Below the pieces are notes generated by a model. It was not told the DNA's origin. It saw nothing but the letters and a program-made list of their open reading frames with translations, and searched no databases. A program made the position numbers and the translations under genes. Shown in pieces: positions 56,137-64,000 of a stretch of DNA of 64,000 nt. Position 1 is the stretch's first letter; every line of letters starts with the position of its first letter. The stretch is from NCBI GenBank assembly GCA_963843745.1, contig CAWJLP010000007.1:1-64000 (forward strand), written 5' to 3'. This stretch comes from Trebonia sp963843745. Lineage in GTDB: Bacteria > Actinomycetota > Actinomycetes > Streptosporangiales > Streptosporangiaceae.

Positions 56137-58551
56137 TCAGGACTTGGAGGTCGTCTGGAAGGTGTGCAGCATCTGCTCGAAGAGGGGCAGGTACGTCGCG
56201 TTCCACCCGCTGTTCGGCGCCCTGAAGTAGATGGCGTACGACTGCGGTCCCGCCGATGTCGGGATGATGAACAAGATGTCGTCCGTCAGCTGCTTGACGT
56301 CTCCCGCCGGCGTCCAGGTGAACTGCCAGAACGACCCCTGGGTGCCGCGGACCGGCACGCCCTGGAGATGGTTCTGCTTGTACCCGGGGAACGCGCCCTT
56401 GGCCAGCGACTGCTTCTTGATGTACTGGGCCTCGGTCACCATGTTCTGGTAGGTGTGCGGCGTCAGGTCAACCTCGAGGAGGATGCCGTTAGGCCCATCG
56501 AAATGGGTGGCCAGGCCCGAACGAGTCTCGGACCAGCCCGGCGGCACGTCGATCGAGAAGCCGCCATCCGTGCCGGTGTCGGACGGCCGGACGGCGTCCG
56601 TGGTCCAGCCTGACGGGAGGGTCGTTGACAGGGTGTTGAGCGCGTTGACCGAGCCGAACGGCGTCTTAGGGCTCGGCTTCACGGTGTTCGCCGTCGTTCC
56701 CGATCCAGCGGTCCCCGGGTGGCGCAGCGCGAGCGCCGCCCCGCCGCCTGCCGCGGCTGCTATCACGACGGCGCCGGCGATCAGCGCGATCTTACGGCCC
56801 CGCCGGGACCGCTGCGGGCGGCCGCTGGTGCCGGGCGCGTACTCCTGGGCGAGATCCGGGTACGGCTGCGACGGGCCGGCGTACTGCTGGTTCGGCCCGG
56901 GGGGCTGGGCGTTCGAACCGTACTGGGCGTTCGAACCCCACTGCGCACTGGATCCCCATTGCGCGTTGGATCCCCGTTGCGGGTTAGCGCCCCACTGGTC
57001 ACCGGACCCTGCCCGCCATTGGGGGTTGGAGTCGCTGTACTGCGTCTCTTCGTACGACGGCGACGGCTGGGGTGTGGTCGGCGGGTCGGTGCGAGCCGGC
57101 TGCGCCGCGGAAAACGACGGTCTGGGTTTCGGCGGCGCCAGGTCGTGCAGTACCGGGTCGATCGAGGTCGCGGCGGCGGGCGCTTCCGGCGCGGGCGGAT
57201 CGGAGACTTCTGGCGCCGCAGCCTGCGGCTCAGCCGGGGCCGGCCCCGGATCGGATGCCAGCTCGGCGGCGGCCGCGGCGCCCCCGGCGGCCGCGGCGGC
57301 CGCGGCGGCCGGGGCGCCCCCGGCGGCTGGGGCTACCGGAGCCACCGGAGTGGTCACCGCCTCATCCACGCCCGCATCGGCCGCGGCGGCGGCGGCCACG
57401 CCGGCCAGGGCGGCAGCGGCGACAGCCGCGCCCTTCCCGCCAGCAGGCTCCTCGCCCGCCACGTCCAGGTCAGCCGCGCCGGCATGGCCGCCCGCCACGT
57501 CCAGGTCAGCCGCGCCGGCATGGCCGGCGGCCGCGGGCGCTACCTCGGCTGAGCGGGCCGGCGGCTCCTCCACGGCCTCGTCCACGGCGGGCCCGGACGC
57601 TGGCGCCGCGGCCTCCGCGGCGGCGGAAGCAGCCGGCGCGGCGGGCGGCGGCACGTACGCGGACATCACCGTGGCGGGGTGCTCGGGCTCCGCGGCCGCG
57701 CCAGGCAGCAGCGGCAGCACGTCGCTGAACATCCGCGCGGCGGCCGCCGCGGACGGCCGGGTGGACGGGTCGCGGCGCAGCAGCGCCGCGATCAGCGGGG
57801 CGAGCCGGCCTGAGCCCGACGCGACGGGGGCGTCCTCGTTGATGATGGCGGACATCGTGGTGATCGCGCCGCCGCGCTGCTCGTACGGCCCGCTCCCTTC
57901 GACCGCCGCGTAGATCGTGGCGCCGAGCGACCACAGGTCGGACGCGGGCGTCGCGGCGCCGCCGCGGATCCGCTCCGGCGCGGTGAACCCGGGGGAGCCC
58001 ATGACCATCCCGGTCTGCGTCAGCCGCGGATCACCCGCGAACTGCGCGATGCCGAAGTCGGTCAGGACCGCCCGCTCGTCCCACTCGCTACCGGACCGCT
58101 CCCTGGCGATCAGCACGTTGCTCGGCTTCACGTCCCGGTGCAGCACCCCGACGGCGTGCGCGGCCGCGAGCGCGGCGAGCAGCTGCTGGCCGATCCGCCC
58201 GGCGCGCAGCGGTGTCAGCCGCCGCTCCACGGTCAGCACCTGGTCAAGAGACCGCGACGGGACAAGCTCCATGACGATCCACGGGCGCCCGTCTTCTTCG
58301 GCCACGTCGAAGACCGTGACCACGCCGCGGTGCGATAGCCGCGCGGCGGTGCGCGCCTCGCGGAGCGTCCGCTGGTAGGCGTTCTTCCGCTCGTCCGCCC
58401 CGATGGAAGAGGAGAGCACGACCTCCTTGACCGCCACCTCACGATCGAGGAGCTGGTCCCGGCCACGCCACACGACGCCCATGGCGCCACGGCCGATCGG
58501 CTGGTCGAGAATGTACCGCCCGGCGATGACCCGCCCTGTCATTGGGGGCAT
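56137..58551 (-). CDS. transmembrane Ser/Thr protein kinase (PknB-like kinase domain)
   Basis: The 804-residue protein has a Hanks-type kinase domain (12-270): glycine loop GRGAMG (20-25), K42, HRD at 139-141 and DFG at 166-168, all present. A ~320-residue Ala/Pro/Gly-rich linker follows, containing a perfect 36-bp tandem repeat (57455-57526) and repeats of QWGSNAQ type. One TM helix (KIALIAGAVVIAAAAGGGAALAL, about 595-617) leads to an external domain of ~185 residues (WTTDAVRPSDTGTDGGFSIDVPPGWSE). There are no PASTA repeats, so the sensed signal is not peptidoglycan by the usual route. ATG 58542 is an alternative start. Confidence 0.93.
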   Translation of the reverse strand: MPPMTGRVIAGRYILDQPIGRGAMGVVWRGRDQLLDREVAVKEVVLSSSIGADERKNAYQRTLREARTAARLSHRGVVTVFDVAEEDGRPWIVMELVPSRSLDQVLTVERRLTPLRAGRIGQQLLAALAAAHAVGVLHRDVKPSNVLIARERSGSEWDERAVLTDFGIAQFAGDPRLTQTGMVMGSPGFTAPERIRGGAATPASDLWSLGATIYAAVEGSGPYEQRGGAITTMSAIINEDAPVASGSGRLAPLIAALLRRDPSTRPSAAAAARMFSDVLPLLPGAAAEPEHPATVMSAYVPPPAAPAASAAAEAAAPASGPAVDEAVEEPPARSAEVAPAAAGHAGAADLDVAGGHAGAADLDVAGEEPAGGKGAAVAAAALAGVAAAAAADAGVDEAVTTPVAPVAPAAGGAPAAAAAAAAGGAAAAAELASDPGPAPAEPQAAAPEVSDPPAPEAPAAATSIDPVLHDLAPPKPRPSFSAAQPARTDPPTTPQPSPSYEETQYSDSNPQWRAGSGDQWGANPQRGSNAQWGSSAQWGSNAQYGSNAQPPGPNQQYAGPSQPYPDLAQEYAPGTSGRPQRSRRGRKIALIAGAVVIAAAAGGGAALALRHPGTAGSGTTANTVKPSPKTPFGSVNALNTLSTTLPSGWTTDAVRPSDTGTDGGFSIDVPPGWSETRSGLATHFDGPNGILLEVDLTPHTYQNMVTEAQYIKKQSLAKGAFPGYKQNHLQGVPVRGTQGSFWQFTWTPAGDVKQLTDDILFIIPTSAGPQSYAIYFRAPNSGWNATYLPLFEQMLHTFQTTSKS

Positions 58552-58570
58552 AGCCGGACCATACCAGCGT

Positions 58571-60217
<1,647 letters not shown>

Positions 60218-60411
60218 GACCCCATCCTAGGCAGGCGCGAGATGTCCATCGATGTCACGACTTGTTTGCGTATCCGCAAGATTGTATTGTGACGCTGTGC
60301 GGCGGCGCTGCGCCACGCGGTACCCCCGTCCGCGAGTGGATTGCTCGCCACGCAGCGCCCCCGTCTGCGGAGGCAGAGCTGCGGCGCCGTCGCACGTAAC
60401 CTCTTATACCG

Positions 60412-61257
60412 CTAGCGATTCGCGAGCCTCGGCAGTAGCAGCGAGGCGCAGGTGATGCTGGCGAGCGTCGCGCACACCAGGACCACGACGTCCAGCCACA
60501 GCGTGGTGGGCCAGCCGATCAGCAGGCCGCGGAGGGCCTCGACCTCGTAGGTGAGCGGGTTCACCTTGCTGATGGCCTGCAGCCAGCCGGGCATCACGTA
60601 GGTCGGGTAGAGCGCGCTCGAGCTGAAGAACAGCGGCATGGTGATCGCCTGGCCGATGCCCATCAGCCGGTCCCTCGCGAGGGCCACGCCCGCGATCGAC
60701 ATCGACAGGCAGGCGAAGAAGGCCGAGCCCATCACCAGGACGATCGCCGCGCCGACGAGCTTCAGCGGGTTGTGGGTGAACGACACGCCGAGGATCGTGG
60801 CGATGATCACCACGACCACGCCCTGGATCAGCGACCGGACCCCGGCCGCGAACGCCTTGCCGGTGATGAGCGCCGACCTCGGGGTGGGCGTCACCATCAG
60901 CTTGGTCAGCACGCCCGCGTCCCGTTCCCAGATGATCTGGATGCCGTAGAAGATCGCGATGAAGAGGGCGGACTGCGCGATGATGCCCGGCGACAGGTAA
61001 GCGAGGTAGGACACGCCCGGCGGCAGGGGGATCGCGCGGAAGCGGGTGAATACCTCGCCGTAGATCAGCAGCCACAGCGCGGGCTGGATCGCCCGGGTGT
61101 ACAGCTCGGTACGGTCGTGCCGGATCTTGCGCAGCTCCACCCAGCACAAGGTGCCGATCCGGCTGGCCAGGCGGCGCAGCGCCGTCACCGGGTCGTCGTG
61201 GATGACGGGCAGTTCAGCCGAGGCGGCGGGCGGTGCGCCGGGAGCGGCGTACGTCAC
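60412..61257 (-). CDS. ABC-2 type permease (DrrB-like)
   Basis: The 281-residue protein has six TM helices with the DrrB pattern: ELRKIRHDRTELYTRAIQPALWLLIYGEVFTRFRAIP, YLAYLSPGIIAQSALFIAIFYGIQIIWERDAGVLTKLMVTPTPRSALITGKAFAAG, and MPLFFSSSALYPTYVMPGWLQAISKVNPLTYEVEALRGLLIG. It is the membrane part of a drug or lipid exporter. It overlaps the ATPase gene by 44 bases. Because the ATPase is damaged, the exporter may be inactive or may borrow another ATPase. Confidence 0.92.
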   Translation of the reverse strand: MTYAAPGAPPAASAELPVIHDDPVTALRRLASRIGTLCWVELRKIRHDRTELYTRAIQPALWLLIYGEVFTRFRAIPLPPGVSYLAYLSPGIIAQSALFIAIFYGIQIIWERDAGVLTKLMVTPTPRSALITGKAFAAGVRSLIQGVVVVIIATILGVSFTHNPLKLVGAAIVLVMGSAFFACLSMSIAGVALARDRLMGIGQAITMPLFFSSSALYPTYVMPGWLQAISKVNPLTYEVEALRGLLIGWPTTLWLDVVVLVCATLASITCASLLLPRLANR

Positions 61258-61915
61258 GGATGCCTCCTTCTTCCGGTGCCTTGTCCAGGGTGTCGCCGGT
61301 GTAGTGACGGAACACGTCGTCGAGCGTCGCGCCCTCGCCGAGCCCGGCGCGCAGGTCGGCGGGCCGGCCCGTGGCGCGGATCGTGGCGCGGTGCATCAGC
61401 GAGACCCGGTCGCAGTACGCGTCGGCCTCGTCCATGTAGTGCGTGGTCATCAGCACGGTCATCTGATGCTCGTCGCGCAGCCGCGCGATGTACTCCCAGA
61501 CGACACCGCGGGCGATCGGGTCCAGCCCGACCGTCGGCTCGTCGAGCACCAGCAGCCGCGGCGCGTTGATCAGCGCCTGGGCGAGTTCGAGCCGCCGGAT
61601 CATGCCGCCGGAGTAGGTGCCGGCCAGCCGCGTCGCGGCCTCGGTGAGCCCCATCGCGTCTAGCGCGGCGGCAACCTTTTCCTTCCGCTCCTTGCGCGGT
61701 ACGTCGAAGAGCCTGGCGAACAGCTCGACGTTCTCGACGCCGGTCAGGTTCGCGTCCGCGGACAGCATCTGCGGGACGTAGCCGATCACGCGGCGCACGA
61801 GCATCGGGCGGGCGGCGGCGTCGATGCCGAAGACGGTAACCGTGCCGGCGGCGGGCTTCAGCAGCGTGGTCAGCATGCGGATCGTGGTGGTCTTGCCGGC
61901 GCCGTAGGCATTCTC
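61214..61915 (-). pseudogene. 5'-truncated ABC ATPase (DrrA-like), cut within the P-loop
   Basis: From ATG 61876 the frame reads MLTTLLKPAAGTVTVFGIDA, with Q-loop, signature AGTYSGGMIRRLELAQALINAP, Walker B LLVLDEPTVGLDP and H-loop TTHYMDEAD. About 40 N-terminal residues are missing. In frame before the ATG lies YGAGKTTTIR, the second half of Walker A, but the preceding GPN is replaced by ENA and the sequence further upstream is unrelated. A recombination breakpoint therefore lies inside the P-loop codons, near 61915, beside the MFS gene. The product lacks a working ATP site. Confidence 0.75.
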
Positions 61916-61985
61916 TTGCCGGTCATTCAGACCGGCGTGACCGCGCGCGACGGGTGGCCACTAGCCCGGTCTGCCGCCGGTGCGG

Positions 61986-63359
61986 CTACTGTGCGCGGAA
62001 CACCGCGAACGCGGCTGCGGTGCTCGCGGCAAGCAGCGCCACGGAGATCAGCAGCGCCTGACGCATGCCGGCCGAGAATGATATAGATATCAGCGCCCCG
62101 AACACCGCCACCGCGAGCGCCCCGCCGGTCTGCCTGGCCGCGTTGAATAGTCCGCCCGCGAGCCCGGCCTGGGCAGCGGGCAGCGAGTCGAGCAACATGA
62201 ACGTCAGCGACGGCAGCGCGAATCCGAGCCCGGCGCCGGCCGGGACCAGCGCTATCTCCATGCCGATCCTGCCGCGCAGGAATACCAGCAGGACCATCCC
62301 CAGCGTGCTCGTCCTCAGCCCCAGCCGGAGCGGCAGTTGGTGTCCCCACCGCGCCGACACGCGGGCGGAGGCAAGGCTCGCCACTGTCAGCAGTCCCGTC
62401 ATCGGCAGGAACAGCAGGCCCGCCGTGACCGCCGACTCGCCGAGCACCCGCTGGAAGTACAGGCTCAGCACGAACGCGACGCCGTAAAAGGCGACGTTGA
62501 TCGAAAAACCGATCAGCAGGCACGCAGCGACTGCCCGCGAGCGCAACAGCGCGAGCGGCACCATCGGCTGCCTGGACTTCGATTCCACGACGATGAACGC
62601 GGCAGACGCGAAGACCGCGACCCCCAGCCCGGCCAGCGACGCCATCGATACGAAGCCGTCCGCACCGCCCGATATCACCCCGAAGGCCAGTGCCGCCAGC
62701 CCGAGAACCGCCATCGCCTGCCCCGCCATGTCGAGGGGTGCCGTCAGCCTGGGCGACCGGGGCGCGCGGGCCGCCAGCGCCAGCGTCACCGCGCCCACCG
62801 GCAGGTTGATGAAGAAGATCGCCCGCCATCCCGCGGCCGATGTCAGGACGCCGCCGAGCACCGGGCCGGCCGCGATCGCGGCCGCGCCACCGGAACTCCA
62901 CACGGCGACCGCCCGCGCCCGTGCCGCCGGCTCGCCGAACGCCTGCCGCACCAGGGAGAGTGACGCGGGCAGCGTCACCGCCGCCGCGCAGCCCTGGACA
63001 ATCCGGGCGCCGATGAGAGCCCACAGCGCCGGCGCGAGACCGCACCCGGCCGACGCGGCGGTGAACAGTACCAGGCCCCAGCCGAGCATCCGGCGCGCGC
63101 CCGCCCGGTCCGACACCGCCCCCGCCGAAATGAGCAACGCCGCGAACGGCACCGTATAGCCGTCCAGCACCCACTGCAGGCCGTCCGTCGCCCCGTGCAG
63201 GGAGCGCCCGATCGCCGGCAGCGCCACGTTCGCCGCGGTCGCGTCGAGGCAGATCATGAAGAACCCGAGCAGCGCCGCGGCCAGCGCCAGCCGGGCCTGG
63301 ACGGGCGTGCCACGGCGTCGGGCGGAACGCGCCGCCCCCTTCACCTCAGCGTCTGTCAT
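61986..63359 (-). CDS. MFS drug exporter, 14-TM (DHA2) type
   Basis: The 457-residue protein has ~14 TM helices and DHA2 motifs: FFMICLDATAANVALPAIGRSLHGATDGLQWVLDGYTVPFAALLISAGAVSDRAGARRMLGWG (motifs D1 and A) and GPVLGGVLTSAAGWRAIFFINLPVGAVTLALAAR (motif C). It should expel toxic compounds. The start ATG 63359 is chosen for the fit to the family N-terminus; the open frame to 63674 is antisense to the next gene. It is divergent from an MmyB-like regulator, which probably represses it. Confidence 0.92.
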   Translation of the reverse strand: MTDAEVKGAARSARRRGTPVQARLALAAALLGFFMICLDATAANVALPAIGRSLHGATDGLQWVLDGYTVPFAALLISAGAVSDRAGARRMLGWGLVLFTAASAGCGLAPALWALIGARIVQGCAAAVTLPASLSLVRQAFGEPAARARAVAVWSSGGAAAIAAGPVLGGVLTSAAGWRAIFFINLPVGAVTLALAARAPRSPRLTAPLDMAGQAMAVLGLAALAFGVISGGADGFVSMASLAGLGVAVFASAAFIVVESKSRQPMVPLALLRSRAVAACLLIGFSINVAFYGVAFVLSLYFQRVLGESAVTAGLLFLPMTGLLTVASLASARVSARWGHQLPLRLGLRTSTLGMVLLVFLRGRIGMEIALVPAGAGLGFALPSLTFMLLDSLPAAQAGLAGGLFNAARQTGGALAVAVFGALISISFSAGMRQALLISVALLAASTAAAFAVFRAQ

Positions 63360-63504
63360 GTCCCGAGCCTGCCGCCGCGTGCCCGCGCGCGGCAGACCGC
63401 GCCCTTCCGGTGCACGGCGATCTAGTGAGCAGGGAACGGGGCGCGCTGAGCGGGGGAGTGACACGGCCTCCCAGCAACCGCGGTTACCAGGCACAATGGT
63501 GAAC

Positions 63505-64000
63505 ATGCCGGACCAGATGCCCGACGGGCACGCGCCGACCGAGCTTGGCCGCTTCCTGCGCGCCCGGCGCGAGGGCGTCCGCCCGCAGGACGCGGGCCTG
63601 CCATCCGGCATCGGCTCGCGCCGCACGCCCGGCCTGAGACGCGAGGAGATCGCCACGCTCGCCGGGGTGAGCATCGACTACTACACGCGGCTCGAACGCG
63701 GCCGGGAGACTAGGCCGAGCCCCGCGGTCGTCGACGCGCTCGCCCGCGCGCTGCGCCTCGAAGATGAAGAGCACGAGTACCTGCAATCGCTGGCGGCGCA
63801 GGCGGCCCGACGTGCCCCGGTGCCGCCGAAGCCGCCATCCCGCGCGGTCCGCCCCACCATCGGCATGCTGCTTGAGAGCCTGCGCCCGAACCCGGCGTAC
63901 CTGCTCAGCCGCACCTACGACATGCTGGCCGCTAACCCCGGCGGCGCCCAGTTGCATTACGGCCTATTCGAATGGCCGCCTAGGCAGCGCAACACGATCA
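63505..64000 (+). CDS. MmyB-like helix-turn-helix regulator (3' end outside window)
   Basis: The frame is open to the right edge. The visible 165 residues begin with ELGRFLRARREGVRPQDAG, then RRTPGLRREEIATLAGVSIDYYTRLERGRETRPSPAVVDALARALRLEDEEHEYLQSLAAQ (Cro/C1 HTH) and the start of the MmyB ligand domain (LLESLRPNPAYLLSRTYDMLAANPGG). It is a paralogue of the regulator at the left edge (shared RRTPGLRREEIA). ATG 63496 is an in-frame alternative start. It is divergent from the DHA2 exporter gene. Confidence 0.88.
   Translation, partial: MPDQMPDGHAPTELGRFLRARREGVRPQDAGLPSGIGSRRTPGLRREEIATLAGVSIDYYTRLERGRETRPSPAVVDALARALRLEDEEHEYLQSLAAQAARRAPVPPKPPSRAVRPTIGMLLESLRPNPAYLLSRTYDMLAANPGGAQLHYGLFEWPPRQRNTI

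Noticed and set aside
60240..60411. Possible small RNA or tRNA in the gap upstream of the fumarase gene
   Set aside because: No cloverleaf or conserved tRNA T-loop could be drawn, and no clear terminator hairpin is present.
61927..63174. 415-codon minus-strand frame beside the DHA2 exporter
   Set aside because: It lies in another frame of the same strand over the exporter gene and is Gly/Arg-rich without domains.

Overview
The window is high-GC DNA from a filamentous-type actinobacterium (Actinomycetota). Family content supports this: two S-adenosyl methyltransferases of the DUF574 type, a DUF5753 helix-turn-helix protein paired with a DUF397 protein, MmyB-like regulators, a CU044_5270-type partner of an ECF sigma factor, an ECF41/SigJ sigma factor, an Eis-like acetyltransferase, an MmpL exporter, a class I fumarase and a membrane Ser/Thr kinase. 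GTG/TTG starts and leaderless-looking promoters fit. I cannot assign a genus. No rRNA, tRNA, CRISPR array or intact transposase was seen.

Layout. 1-5 kb: regulator/cupin pair, two remnants of one PIN toxin gene, a Nudix hydrolase with its HTH regulator, and an antiporter whose 3' end runs into one PIN remnant. 5-13 kb: methyltransferase, unknown protein, MmpL exporter with divergent TetR regulator, SigJ with YceI and SnoaL proteins, and a solute-binding-like protein. 13-15.4 kb and 21.5-23.1 kb: two copies of an alpha/beta hydrolase-cupin cassette, one decayed and one intact, each bracketed by direct repeats of host sequence. 15.4-31 kb: a small toxin-antitoxin-like pair, secreted beta-propeller lipoprotein, ABC exporter, ECF sigma factor with partner, Eis-like protein, secreted phosphoesterase, second methyltransferase and CocE-type hydrolase. 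31-34 kb: D-threonine-aldolase-like enzyme, small membrane protein, XRE/DUF397 pair.

34.4-47.4 kb is the most interesting part. A minus-strand gene chain with 4-base overlaps encodes a lysyl-tRNA-synthetase-type enzyme, a fusion of a metallophosphoesterase with a lysyl-phosphatidylglycerol-synthase (DUF2156) domain, an amino-acid permease and a cation/proton antiporter, followed 37 bases later by a large LuxR (MalT-like) regulator. Divergently lies a membrane-anchored esterase followed by a DMT permease. Three promoters (before the synthetase gene, before the esterase, and before a small membrane protein beyond the regulator) share CTAGGGA-N6-CTAGGGA-N19-GA(C/G)AGTGG with identical spacing. 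I infer a LuxR-controlled envelope-lipid aminoacylation regulon in which lipid synthesis, amino-acid supply, ion transport and lipid hydrolysis are switched together.

47-64 kb: MFS exporter with LysR regulator, DUF6069 protein, purine nucleoside phosphorylase, two related secreted transglycosylase-like proteins with structured leaders, a ~1.2 kb unit with 60-bp inverted repeats around an AbiEi-like gene (a third repeat copy lies at 30.46 kb), an orphan ABC ATPase with PadR regulator, Ser/Thr kinase, fumarase, a DrrAB-like exporter whose ATPase is cut at its P-loop, an MFS exporter, and an MmyB-like regulator running off the right end.
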